64,000 nucleotides of DNA from Labia minor. Taxonomy: Eukaryota > Arthropoda > Insecta > Dermaptera > Spongiphoridae. Each line of letters opens with the position of its first letter. Position 1 is the stretch's first letter. Below the pieces are notes generated by a model. That model worked only from the letters and a program-made list of their open reading frames with translations, did not search any database and had not been told where the DNA came from. The stretch is taken from assembly GCA_963082975.1 (NCBI GenBank), contig OY720345.1, positions 79,453,034 through 79,517,033 of the forward strand, given 5' to 3'. Positions 1-9,829 of this stretch are shown piece after piece. Position numbers and translations under genes: made by a program.

Positions 1-602
1 ATATAAAAAACTATATGATTAATTGAAATATTGTAAATAATAAAAAAATAAAAATAAAAATATAAATATTAAAAACATCTTTTTTATTGTATTCTTTGCG
101 CTGCTAAATGACAACATGTTTATATCAAATTTTTAAAAATTAATTTCTGCGGTTATTGATAAGATATTAATAAAATTTATAGTCTATGAACAGAAATGAA
201 AAATCCTAAAGTCACTTTTGGATTCTAGAGGACATGAAACGCGAATATACGCAAAAAAATTTAAATTCTGAGCAATGTGCAGATAAAAATCTTTTTATAT
301 ATATATTGATATTTACAATATCTCAATTGATCTTATTATCCTTTTAAACTTTGAAAACATTCATATTACGGCTATAATTTAATACTATTAATTTTTAAGA
401 TTATGTGAGTAAATCATTTTAATTAAGAAAATTTGATCTCATAATTGGATTTTCACGTAAGATTTTAATATATATTTTTAAATATTATTTTTATAGTAGT
501 TTAGTGTTATGCTAATTTCTTTATATTTTATTTTTATTTTGTTTACTTTGTTTTTTTTTAAATAAATTAATAACATTTAAAGTAGCATAAAAAAATTAAT
601 CG
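1..602. other. A+T-rich non-coding stretch
   Basis: No gene is seen here. Apart from a dispersed repeat copy at about 195-305 the stretch is low-complexity A+T sequence with short A or T runs. Confidence 0.6.
195..305 (+). repeat. Dispersed repeat R1, 3' part
   Basis: This segment (CTAAAGTCACTTTTGGATTC, then ATGAAACGCG and GCAATGTGCAGA) recurs at 5430-5545 in the same orientation and at 46995-47110 reverse-complemented. The 5.4 kb copy is longer and carries an AGAC microsatellite and an 'aatcggttcagcc' segment, as seen in many non-autonomous insect Helitron-like repeats. Class assignment is inference. Confidence 0.55.
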
Positions 603-1108
603 AGGCAGGAAAAGTGATGGGGTTTGAAATTAATTAATTTGATATTTAGTATCAGAGAGAATAATATTTGCAAAGAATTTAAATCGAGGTTGCAACGGGA
701 AATTATTATCAAAGGGGATCAAAATTATTAAATTATTAATTGTATTATATGGGTGGGAGGGATGGTCTATAACCCTGGGAGATGAGAGTAGATTCAGAGT
801 ATTTGAGAATAGGATTCTTCCCAGCATTTATGGGCCAAAGAAAGATGAGGACACCGGGGAATAGCGGAGACTGCATAACAAGGAATTGCATGACCTCTAT
901 GCATCTCTAGATATAGGTCATAAAATAGAGAAGGCTGGGATCGGCAGGGCACATGGCTAGAATGGGAGAGGAAAAATATATTGGTGGGGAGTTCGATTGG
1001 AAAACGTCCGTTTGGAAGACCAATTGTGAACAAGGTGGACAATGTAGGAAGGAACGTGAGAGAGATGGGACAGGGTAGGAGTTAGATGGTTATAGCTCAG
1101 AATAGGGA
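603..1108 (+). pseudogene. LINE ORF2 C-terminal fragment
   Basis: This is a decayed piece of a non-LTR retrotransposon. In broken frames it encodes the region after the reverse transcriptase core: ESRFRVFENRILP, then GPKKDE, LHDLYAS and the GHMARMG-like segment. It matches the better copy at 18420-19600 and those at 3345-4110, 6612-7040, 14215-14575 and 56590-56940. Clade is uncertain (RTE-like by its C-terminal LRWAGHVARM signature). It runs directly into a Helitron-type 3' end. Confidence 0.75.
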
Positions 1109-1171
1109 CACTCGGGGGGGTGTAGCCCCCGTCTAGGTGTGGAGAGCGCCGAATGCGCTCGGAGCAGCTAG
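1109..1171 (+). mobile_element. Helitron-like 3' terminus
   Basis: A GGGGG..CCCCC hairpin is followed by a second near-palindrome (GAGCGC cgaat GCGCTC) and then CAG CTAG before a T. A GC-rich hairpin just upstream of a terminal CTAG followed by T is the hallmark of Helitron 3' ends. The same end is found at 2794 (reverse), 7231, 57857 and, decayed, 63391 (reverse). Confidence 0.6.
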
Positions 1172-1491
1172 TATATATATATATTCTTAAAATAAAATTA
1201 AAAATATTTATAATATATTCATATTTGATTTTTTTATTTAATTAATAGATAGATACATTTAAATTATTTGAAATTGTTTCACACAACGTTTAGAAGAAGA
1301 TTTATCTTTATATGCGATTCGATATATAGTAGGAGAATTAAATGACGTTATCAATTTATTATTCAGCGATTCCGTAAATATATAAAATATTATATACTAA
1401 ATATTCAATCAGTATATTAGATAAAACATTTATTTGTTTTTGTTTTCTTAATTCTAATATATTTTAATTTAATCAGTAAATTAATTATATA

Positions 1492-1523
1492 TTAGGTTGG
1501 GGAAAAAGAAATCCATTATTTTT
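1492..1523 (+). repeat. Mariner left terminal inverted repeat
   Basis: The 32 bases are identical to the reverse complement of 2747-2778, and TA precedes them. Confidence 0.9.
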
Positions 1524-1568
1524 ACGTGAACTTCAAGACTTTATTTAACATGTTTTGCATTGTCCGAT

Positions 1569-2594
1569 TTAGGTCAAATATGCACCATTTTGTTCTATAA
1601 TTTGTTGCCATTTTAATGGTAGCTTCATTATGCCTCTCTCATAAAAGTCTTGGTCCTTATTAGCGAAAAACTCCAGCAATTGATTTTCACACTCTTCCCT
1701 TGATGCCAATTTCTTATCACTAAAAAAGTTTTGCAATGCAAGAAAAAGATGGTAATCGCTTGGTGCGAGGTCCGGACTGTATGGTGGATGCATCAAAACT
1801 TCCCAACCAAGCTCCCGGAGTTTCTGACGAGTCACTATAGAAGTGTGTGGCCTGGCGTTGTCCTGATGGAACACGACACCTCTTCTGTTGGCCAATTCTG
1901 GCCGTTTCTGGTCAATTGCTCGCTTCAGACGGTCCAGTTGTTGACAATAGATGTCTGAATTTAATGTTTGGCCATATGGAAGCAACTCGTAATAAATGAT
2001 TCCTTTCCAATCCCACCAAACGCAAAGCAGAACCTTCCTGGCCGTTAGTCCCGGTTTGGCCACCGTCTGAGCTGCTTCACCGCGCTTTGACCACGATCGC
2101 TTTCGCATAATGTTGTCGTATGTGACCCATTTCTCATCCCCAGTCACCATCCGTTTAAGAAATGGGTTGATTTCATTACGTTTGGCCAAGGCTTCGCAGA
2201 TGGAAATTCGATCCATCATGTTTTTTGGTGTTAATTGGTGTGGCACCCAAACATCAAGCTTTTTTTTAAACCCAGCTTTGTGCAAATGGTTTAAAACTGT
2301 TTTGTGGTCGATCTTTAACTCCTGGGCGATGCTACGACTACTAACATGCCGGTCCACTTCGATGATTTCAGTGACTTTGTCGACATTTTCGACGACGGGC
2401 CTGCCTGTGCGAGGGGCATCCTTAACGTCAAAAATACCCGAACGGAATCGACGAAACCAAAATTGCGCGTAATTAACTGTTACAGTATCGGGACCATAAA
2501 CACTATTCACATTTTCAGCCGCCTGACTTGCATTTTCGCCCTTATCAAAGAAAAACTGTAAAATGTACCGAATTTTCTCTTTGTTGACTTCCAT
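1569..2594 (-). CDS. Mariner transposase
   Basis: This 341-residue transposase has the full length of the mariner family. The N-terminal half carries the two helix-turn-helix DNA-binding regions (residues 1-110) with the linker TGRP. The catalytic DD34D triad is complete: Asp in VTGDEKW (about 152), Asp in HQDNARPH (about 244) and the final Asp in SPDLAPSDYHLF, 34 residues further on. WVPHQL and YSPDL, conserved in mariners, are present. The protein resembles the cecropia-type transposase captured in primate SETMAR. It cuts at the terminal inverted repeats and reinserts the element at TA. No frame disruption is visible, so the copy is possibly active or recently arrived; activity is inference. 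Confidence 0.95.
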   Translation of the reverse strand: MEVNKEKIRYILQFFFDKGENASQAAENVNSVYGPDTVTVNYAQFWFRRFRSGIFDVKDAPRTGRPVVENVDKVTEIIEVDRHVSSRSIAQELKIDHKTVLNHLHKAGFKKKLDVWVPHQLTPKNMMDRISICEALAKRNEINPFLKRMVTGDEKWVTYDNIMRKRSWSKRGEAAQTVAKPGLTARKVLLCVWWDWKGIIYYELLPYGQTLNSDIYCQQLDRLKRAIDQKRPELANRRGVVFHQDNARPHTSIVTRQKLRELGWEVLMHPPYSPDLAPSDYHLFLALQNFFSDKKLASREECENQLLEFFANKDQDFYERGIMKLPLKWQQIIEQNGAYLT

Positions 2595-2746
2595 CTTTAA
2601 CGGCGTGTAATTCAGAACTGAATGGACAAAACAAAAAACTGCAAACGAATTCTTTTAGTGCGAACTGTTACCTTGACAACGAGCATAAATTTGAAATTGT
2701 TTGATCGATAATTTACGAAATATCGATCACTACAGCCATCTACCGA

Positions 2747-2778
2747 AAAAATAATGGATTTCTTTTTCCCCAACCTAA
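2747..2778 (-). repeat. Mariner right terminal inverted repeat
   Basis: This is the exact inverted copy of 1492-1523, followed by TA. Confidence 0.9.
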
Positions 2779-2793
2779 TATTATTATTGTAAA

Positions 2794-2862
2794 CTAGCTG
2801 CTCAGAGCGCCTTCGGCGCTCTTCACACCTAGACGGGGGCTCCGCCCCCTGTACCCCCGAGT
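2794..2862 (-). mobile_element. Helitron-like 3' terminus (reverse)
   Basis: Read on the minus strand it ends with GGGGGC..GCCCCC, then AGAGCGC cgaag GCGCTCT, then GAGCAG CTAG followed by T. This is the best-preserved end of the family. Next to it lie about 170 bp of A+T sequence shared with the other copies (ACATAGTATTTGGTTGAAAG is recognisable). Confidence 0.65.
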
Positions 2863-3004
2863 GGTACATAGTATTTGGTTGAAAGTAGTAAAAGGTTTTC
2901 ATCCATTTTGTTTCAATCCGTATATTACATAAAACATTCATTTCTTTTTGTGTTCTTATTCAAAATTAATCAGTAAATTAATTATATATATTATTATTAT
3001 TGTA

Positions 3005-3110
3005 TATGTTATATCTATCTATCTATGTGGCTCAAAGATACTCGAAAGTTCTTGGCCGCAACAACCACATTTCTCCAAGTGTCTCTATCCTGAGCCCTTG
3101 CCCCATCTCT
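3005..3110 (-). pseudogene. LINE 3'-end fragment
   Basis: This is the reverse complement of the LINE 3' end: a GGGGCAAGGGCTCAGGATAG-like stretch, then GCCAAGAACTTTCGAG, then a (GATA)n tail. It is cut off inside the last coding segment and replaced by A+T sequence. Confidence 0.65.
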
Positions 3111-3344
3111 AAAAATCTAAAAATCTAAAAATATTTAAAAATAGATATTTATTAAAATGAAATAAAATTATTTAATTTACAGAATACCCCCGAGTTGTAC
3201 ATAGTATTTGGTGGTTGAAAATATTAAAAGGTTTTCATCCATTTTGTTTCAATCAGTATATTACATAAAACATTCATTTCTTTTTGTGTTCTTATTTAAA
3301 AAATATATTTTAATTTAATCAGTAAATTAATTATATATATTATT

Positions 3345-4110
3345 ATTGTATATGTTATATCTATCTACCTATGTGGCTCAAAGATACTCTAAAGTTCTTA
3401 GCCGCAACAACCACATTTCTCCAAGTGTCTCTATCCTGAGCCCTTGCCCCATCTCTCTTACGTCCCTTCCTACGCGTCATTGGTTTTCCAAGCGGACGTT
3501 TTCCAATCGGTCTCCCCACCAATATCTTTTTCCTCTCCCATTCTAGCCACGTTCCCTGCCTATCGCAGCTTTTACCCTTTTATAACCCTAACTATTTCTG
3601 AAGATGCAGAGAGGCCATGCAATTTCTTGTTATGCAGTCTCCCCCATTCCCCGGTGACCTCATCTTTCTTTGGCCAATAAATGCAGGGAAGAATCCTATT
3701 CTCAAATACTCTGAATCTACTCTCATCTCCCAGGGTCATAGACCATGCCTCCCACCCAAACACCCCAACAGGCAAAATAATTTTTTTATATATTCCCTTT
3801 GATAATAATTTTGAAGAGATAAGCCTCTTTATTGCAAGATAACAGGCGTTTCCCGATTGCAACCCCGATTTAAATTCTTGTCAAATATTATTATCCTTCG
3901 TGATTACATTCAATTTTTCTACATATTCAAATTCTACATTTTGTATCTTAAGATTTTGTATGTTAATACTCTTCCTCTTTGTTACTAAATATTTTTTCTT
4001 ATCACTATTAATTTCAAACCTCCATTAATTTTTCCTCGCTATCTGCAATTGCAATTTCCTAATCTCCTATTATATTTGAGTCGTCTGAGTAACCTAATAT
4101 TTTACAATTG
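3345..4110 (-). pseudogene. LINE ORF2 fragment, reverse strand
   Basis: This is a long decayed fragment of the same LINE. From 3862 to 3572 an open stretch encodes ACYLAIKRLISSKLLSKGIY, then the conserved LGDESRFRVFENRILP and EVTGEWGRLHNKKLH. Upstream (4000-4110) the DNA matches the reverse transcriptase region around the YADD box, with stops. A Helitron-family A+T segment is attached on its 3' side (3181-3344). Confidence 0.75.
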
Positions 4111-5190
4111 ATTTCCGCATCTTATTCTTTCTTTACTACCTTCAAGACAAATTTGAAGATCAAAATTTGAAAAAGTTTAACCTGATCTATATTGAGTCAT
4201 GTGTATGTTTTACTAAAGTCTACAAATAATTACTGAACAGAAATATTGAATTCGCGATTTTTTTCCTAATATCTGTCATAATGAAAATATCTTAATTAAT
4301 GTTGATCGATTTGGCCTGAACCCGCAATGATATCTCCTAATATTTCCTCCGCCTATGGTTCTTAAGTATTTTCTATGTTATAATAGTGAAATAGAGTATA
4401 ATATTTCTTGATCATTACATTTTGATATTTTATTTTCATTGCTAGATTATTATTGAATATTTTTAATTTTAATGAAACTTGAGAAAATGCAAAAATAGAG
4501 ACTTGAGACAATTTATAAAAATTAACGGTATAAAACTATAGATAAATTACCAATATATACATTCATTAATAGTATTAATTTAAATTAATTGATTTATTTG
4601 TTTTTTTATTATTAAGTTCATTTATTAATTTTTCTAGATCATAGTTAATTTCCTCCCTTAAAAGAAACTTATCTAATTCTGTGGTGCTAGGTGATTTGAA
4701 AATTATTAGTCGCAAAATGAAGATTTCGCTTACAGTTTCTGTCATGTCCGACCTCCGTCCAACAGTTATTTCCCTCAAGTTTCTTGCTTTTATTAATCAT
4801 GTGATCTATATATTTAATTTCATTGTAATAAAATTTAAACAAATAAAAATTTTCACTTTGTATATAAATTTCAATTTAAACTGATTGTGAGTGCTTTGCC
4901 AATACTCTGAATAATTTGTGTATAGAAATATTGAATGTTCTTAGCGAGATTTTTTAACCTTTCACTCTTTCAAATAGAAAAGAAGAAATATTCAAATATA
5001 TAGAAAGAATAAATAAAAATTAAGTTAATATAAATATGATCTAAATATTTTATTAAATTAATTAAAATATGGGAACTTTTAGAATAAATGATTTAATTGA
5101 ATTGATATTTAAATATTAGAATTTAAAATAAAAAGTGAAATATTATAATAATTCTTTATTGGGAATCGCTATGATAATTCATTGTTTAAA
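4111..5190. other. A+T-rich stretch, no gene recognised
   Basis: No recognisable gene. A short minus-strand open stretch at 4575-4778 has no family signature I know. Confidence 0.5.
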
Positions 5191-5193
5191 ATG

Positions 5194-5240
5194 ATTCCGC
5201 TAGAGCCAGTGGGCCACGCCAGGCTCTTGAATGAACAACA
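5194..5240 (-). repeat. GC-rich hairpin, possible repeat terminus
   Basis: GAGCC and GGCTC arms enclose AGTGGGCCACGCCA in otherwise A+T-rich DNA. On the minus strand the hairpin is followed by TAGCGG, so CTAG overlaps its foot. It may be another Helitron-type end; a single copy is seen here. Confidence 0.3.
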
Positions 5241-5329
5241 CGGAGAATTATATAAACTTTAAAAAATTAATTTCTGCGGTTATTGTTTAGATATAAATAA
5301 AATTTATGGCCTATGTTACTCTAGAGGTA

Positions 5330-5645
5330 TATAAGAATATTGTGATGTAATTTCATAGAAATCGGTTCAGCCAATTCTGAGTCTATAAAATAGTAATTTT
5401 CCGGACAGACAGACAGACAGACATACAGTCATGAAAAATTCTAAAGTCACTTTTGGATTCTAGAGGTCATGAAACGCGAAGATATGCAAAAATTTTTAAA
5501 TTCTAAGCAATGTGCAGACAAAAACCTTTTTTTATATATATAGATGTTATATCTATCTATCTCTGTGTGTCCCTTCATATATTGTAATTCCACCCATATT
5601 AATATTTTAGTACCGGGACCCCGAGGCTCGGCTCGGTACATAAGT
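5330..5645 (+). repeat. Dispersed repeat R1 with AGAC tract and palindrome
   Basis: The longest R1 copy: 'atcggttcagcc', a short (AGAC)n, the shared CTAAAGTCACTTTTGGATTC block, then A+T sequence. It is followed at 5609-5641 by a strong palindrome whose outer arms are GTACCG/CGGTAC with CCGAG..CTCGG inside. Similar palindromes sit at 9968 and about 49010. Confidence 0.45.
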
Positions 5646-5889
5646 TAAAAAAAAATAATTCATTATTATTGAGTTTGAATTAAAAAATATTGATATACAA
5701 TTCTTTAATTATTTATTACAATTATTAAATGTTGCATCATTGCATCAATCTGATTAAAATGAATGGATCTGGGGTCCTCAATAATCAAACAAATAATTTT
5801 AGCTAGCATTATAAGATTAATCCAAGTAATATCGTCTATTTCTATTCGACACTATTTTCAGTTATGAAATGAACAGTCAGTAGAGAGTA

Positions 5890-6085
5890 AAAAAATTGTA
5901 ATTGTAATATTATATACTAAATATTCAATCAGTATATTAGATAAAACATTTATTTGTTTTTGTGTTCTTACTTTAAATATATTTTAATTTAATCAGTAAA
6001 TTAATTATATATTATTATTGTAAATGTTATATCTATCTATATCTGTGTGTCCCTTCATATATTGTGATTCCAGCCATCTTACTTA
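5890..6085 (-). repeat. Dispersed A+T repeat R2
   Basis: The block from TATATACTAAATATTCAATC to CTGTGTGTCCCTTCATATAT recurs at 1380-1491 (interrupted by the mariner) and reversed at 15440-15605. Its inner part is shared with the ends of the Helitron-like copies. Confidence 0.5.
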
Positions 6086-6437
6086 CTTGAAAATGTGTTC
6101 AGTGTTTATTTAAAAAGGCCAATATTATTTTTTAAAAATTAAATTATAATCATAATAAAAAATATACATATTCTTTGAATGAGATGAATGTAGATATCGA
6201 ATTTTAAATAAGTTGACATAAATAATTAATAATAATTCCAATTTATATGATGTTAATATATTTTGAGAATTAGATAAATAATATAGAGAGCAAAAAATAT
6301 TTAAAAATAGATATTTATTTAAATGAATTAAAATTATTTAATTTACAGAATGAAAATGTCTACAATAATATATAAACATTTTTTCTTTATAATTTTACAT
6401 TATAATAATACTAATTAAAGTAGTTATAATATATGGG

Positions 6438-6600
6438 GAATTTTCAACTTTGACCGCCGATTTGACCATGTTCCAAGCTCAGGGCCAGACACTCAAGTGC
6501 TGCGGAATTCATTTGCAATCCCCATGTTTTTCCCACGGCCAATTATATGTTGCATGTTGTGAGTATGTGATTACACAAATTGGGAAAAAATCACTCGAAA
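6438..6600 (+). pseudogene. Helitron/Pif1-type helicase C-terminal fragment
   Basis: One open stretch reads FQAQGQTLKCCGI, then SPCFSHGQLYVACC. This matches the end of Pif1-family helicases, as found in Helitron Rep-helicase proteins: motif VI (QGQT) followed by the FSHGQLYVACSR box. Only about 50 residues remain. The frame breaks after VAC, and upstream helicase motifs are absent. It shows that an autonomous Helitron lived in this genome. A cellular PIF1 fragment is possible but less likely in this context. Confidence 0.65.
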
Positions 6601-6611
6601 TGCAATTAAAC

Positions 6612-7040
6612 AAAAAAATTGAAAAGTTAGGCTAAGCAGACGTCTTAAATATTATAAGAGATTCGGCAATTGCAATTACAGATAGCGAGGAAAAATTAAT
6701 GGAGGTTTGAAATTAATAGTGATAAGAAAAAATATTTAGTGACAAAGAGGAACAGTATTAACATATAAAATCTTAATATACAAAATGTAAAATTTGAATA
6801 TGTAGAAAAATTGAATGTAATCACGAAGGATAATAATATTTGAGAAGAATTTAAATCGAGGTATCAATCGGGAAACGCTTGTTATCATGCAGTAAAGAGG
6901 CTTATCTCACATCAAAATTATTATCAAAGGGAATCAAGACCATGGACGCATAGGAGGGGATGTAAGAGAGATGGGACAAGGGCTCAGGATAGGGACATTT
7001 GGAGAAATGTGGCCAAGAACTTTCGAGTATCTTTGAGCTA
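6612..7040 (+). pseudogene. LINE ORF2 fragment
   Basis: It starts within the reverse transcriptase just before the YADD box (AACAAAAAAATTGAAAAGTT.. GCAGACG..), runs through the RLISHQNYYQR region, then jumps to the 3' end (GGGACAAGGGCTCAGGATAG, GCCAAGAACTTTCGAG) with a large internal deletion. It begins where the helicase fragment ends and leads into a Helitron-type 3' end at 7231. Confidence 0.7.
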
Positions 7041-7234
7041 TATAAATAGATAGATATAACATATACAATAATAATATATATAATTAATTTACTGATTAAA
7101 TTAAAATATATTTTAAATAAGAACACAAAAAGAAATGAATGTTTTATGTAATATAATGATTGAAACAAAATGGATGAAAACCTTTTACTACTTTTAACCA
7201 AATACTATGTACCAAAGGCGCTCTGACCAGCTAG
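7041..7234 (+). mobile_element. Helitron-like 3' region and terminus
   Basis: A (GATA)-like tract is followed by the A+T block shared with other copies (AAGAACACAAAAAGAAATGA), then GGCGCTCT..CAG CTAG at 7231-7234. Half of the terminal hairpin is lost. Confidence 0.5.
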
Positions 7235-7235
7235 T

Positions 7236-7874
7236 ATTTAGTTATAGTTGTAAAAAGCCACTTATTCATTTCATATTTATTTTTTTTTCTTTCTTGAATA
7301 ATAAATGATTATTATGATTATTATAAGTTTACTATTTGATTTATATAAATTATGATCAACTATATGATTTCGAATATTATTCCTCGGTGTATATAGATGC
7401 ATTTTAGTGTAAATTTTGAATTCTAATTCCAAGAACAGGATAATAATTTTATTTTATTGTATTCATTAAAATTCGTTGAATTCGTAAACGCATCTTTACG
7501 ATTTTGTTCGGCAATTTTTCCTAACTAAAATTTTTTGATATCAGTTTATAATTGTCATTTCTTTTGAAAAGTTTTTATGATTACTTTGAAGTGATATACC
7601 AATAATTTTTTAAATGATAGATTTTTCTTTTGAAAAGCAGGGCCGGCGGAAAAAATATAAATATAAATTTTGAGAGCATTATACACGATTTTTCTAGTAT
7701 GAAAGCTAGAAGAGTAAATATTATATTAATATGTTTACAAGTGCATACAAATAGGTGTAAAAAATACTCTGTGTATTAATTAATATTGATTAAATAACTT
7801 AATAATTTATAATAATAAAAAGGGCGGCAAACTGGAGATCGCCCCGGGCGGCAAAAGTTCTAGGTACGCCACTG
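7236..7874 (-). mobile_element. hAT-like MITE, one end missing
   Basis: The right end is CTAGGTACGCCACTG, the complement of the CAGTGGCGTACCTAG end at 25996. About 400 bp are nearly identical to 26075-26490 (ATGATCAACTATATGATTTC is present in both). The other end is replaced by the Helitron terminus. Together the two copies define a roughly 730-bp element with CAGTGGCG termini, typical of hAT-type MITEs. Confidence 0.6.
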
Positions 7875-7877
7875 CGT

Positions 7878-8519
7878 CAAAATTTGCTTTTAATTCCAAC
7901 ACTAATGGCATATGATCTGATTCAATTCTTCCATAATCTCTTGCTCTCCTCCTTCAATGACATAATCTACTACTGACGATCCTCTGCCACCCACAAAAGT
8001 ATACTTTCCTGTATTCTCTCTTTTTCCATTTAGAATTTTTAGTCCCTGTCTCTGGCATAGTTCTATTAGCTCCTTTCCTTCCGAGTTTATTGATTCATCC
8101 ACCGAAAATCTTTTGTCCTCATAACCATCCAATTTGCCTGTTCTTGCATTTAGATCTCCTACCATGATTAGTCCGTATCTCTTTGCCAGCCAGTTTTCTA
8201 TATCATTCTCACATAATCTTTTTAACTCTTTTATTCCCACATTATTATACACAGTGTAGATTATATTCTTTCCTAGATCTTTTTTTGTTTTAATTTTAAA
8301 ACCCAAATGCCATTCCTCTACTTCAAAATTTTTGGCCAGTTCCTTTCTTATTGCCAATATTTGGCTTCCTTTTGCTCTTCCTTTTATATTATCTCTTGTA
8401 GCACATTTTATATAGCAAAAATAATTCTCACCCAGTTGTCTTTCTATTATACTCTCCGCCATTCCTTTCTCCGTCCATGTCTCTATTAAAACCAGTATTT
8501 CAAAATTTTTTATGTACAA
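7878..8519 (-). pseudogene. LINE ORF2 endonuclease domain, frameshifted
   Basis: This is an apurinic-type endonuclease domain of a LINE. Visible motifs are ETW near the N-terminus (residues 13-15), VGDLNARTG (about 119-127) and SSVVDYVI (about 180-187). The closing S-D-H motif (ESDHMPL) is present at 7905-7930 but in another frame, so one small frameshift separates it. The N-terminus is incomplete. Family function is nicking of the target DNA; this copy is dead. Confidence 0.75.
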
Positions 8520-8579
8520 CCAAAAATCACAATCCTTATTGTATATGCCATGTTATCATATTTATTCGCGCTACCTTAA

Positions 8580-8895
8580 TCATAACATCCTTTCCCAGTT
8601 TTTTGACCTCCTATCTTCACTATTCCCCACCTCTTCTAATTTTGACATTCCGTCCCCAGTTTTCAACTTGAAAATCTTTCCATCCATTTGAACTTTGTTC
8701 ACTCCTCTAAGAAAAACTCTTTTTCCTTTTTCTCTTAATTTTTTTATATACTCGAGTGATCTCCTCCGTTCTTCTCTTTGCTCCCAAGTCAAATCGTCAT
8801 CAATTGAAGAACCCTTTAGTTTTCCTTTTGCCTTAAATATCTCTTTTTTCGCCTCTCTATCCTTTAATTTTATTAAAATTGGTCGGCGGATGATT
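8580..8895 (-). pseudogene. LINE ORF1 C-terminal fragment
   Basis: An open stretch on the minus strand reads RRPILIKLKDREAKKEIFKA, DDDLTWEQREERRR and VNKVQMDGKIF. This resembles the C-terminal part of L1-type ORF1 proteins of arthropod LINEs (basic, 'DLT..ER' segment, then a short K-I-DGK strand). Assignment is by recollection of the family pattern. The frame continues to 8942 across the inversion junction by chance. Confidence 0.5.
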
Positions 8896-9777
8896 TCAAG
8901 CATGACATATGGAGCTGAGATCACGGGATTGAGGGAAAACAAACAACTAGAGGTAGTTCAGGCCAGATATATAAAAATATGTTTTGGCCTTGAAAAAAAT
9001 ACTCCACAATATATCTGGCAGAGCGAACTGAGCCAAAACAGCATTTGGCTTCTACAAGTTAAAAAAGTACTAGAATATGTACTAAGAGTAAACTCATTGG
9101 AAGAACATAGATGGCCAAAGATATGCCTGAGGGAAATATTAAGAGGAATAAAAAATAATGAGGCGACACAATGGGGGAAGCATCTAAAAAATTTGTGTGA
9201 CAAGATGGGAAGTGGAGAAATTTTATTAGGAATAATGAGTGAATGGGATATGACGACCATCAGACGGGCTGTGGAGAATGGTTTCAAAAAGCTAATGGAA
9301 CAAGAAGTTCAAGAGCGTTGGAGAAGAATCGACAAATCGTCCTATTCCAAAGAATACAAACTCCTAAAGAAAACAGCATTGAGAGAAGAATACTGGTTTG
9401 AATCCGATAGAAGGTGGAGCAGAAGAGTTGCATGGGGAAGAATGAGAATGGGAAATGGGATAAAAGGATTGAAAGATTGGTATGAATGTGAGTCTTGCAG
9501 ATTGTGTGGATGGGAAATAGAAAATTTGGATCTCTCTCTCTCTCTCTCTCATGTGATGAGCTGTGAGAGAGTGAAAAGTGAAGTGAGTGAAAATTTGAAA
9601 GAGTGGAGAGAAAATTGTGGACAGAATGTGAATTGGTTGAAATTGTTGTCTGAGAGCATAAATGAAAAGATGTGTGAATGGTGGTGTGTGTGGGAGGGGG
9701 AAATAAAGAAAGAAGAGAGCACACACAAGAGAAGTCAAAAAAGACGGAAGAGATTTGAAAATAAAATCTGTATGTAA
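8890..9777 (+). pseudogene. LINE ORF2 C-terminal region
   Basis: This open stretch of about 290 residues starts at the inversion junction. It begins with the post-RT segment MTYGAEITGLRENKQLE, followed by IKICFGLEKNTPQYI, and ends in a basic tail. A Cys/His cluster, C-x2-C-x2-C..H-x4-C (CESCRLCGWE then HVMSC), fits the zinc knuckle of LINE ORF2 C-termini. Inside it a (TC)n run codes for a Leu-Ser repeat, a microsatellite growing in the frame. The open frame suggests a fairly recent insertion. The reverse transcriptase is absent, so it is not functional. Confidence 0.7.
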
Positions 9778-9829
9778 ATAGTATCTGTAAATTATGTGAA
9801 TAAATAGGATAATTGTAGCCCTAGACCCC

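Larger units (their letters stand above)
1492..2778 (-). mobile_element. Complete mariner transposon, cecropia-like
   Basis: The element is 1287 bp, bounded by identical 32-bp terminal inverted repeats starting TTAGGTTGGGG and flanked by TA on both sides (1490-1491 and 2779-2780), the target duplication made by Tc1/mariner elements. It holds one uninterrupted transposase frame on the minus strand. It is visibly richer in G+C than its surroundings. It sits inside a Helitron-like repeat whose interrupted sequence ('cagtaaattaattatat' followed by 'attattattgta') is continuous in other copies. Confidence 0.93.

Noticed and set aside
4575-4778. Minus-strand open frame of 67 codons
   Set aside because: No recognisable motif and low-complexity A+T codons; treated as chance.
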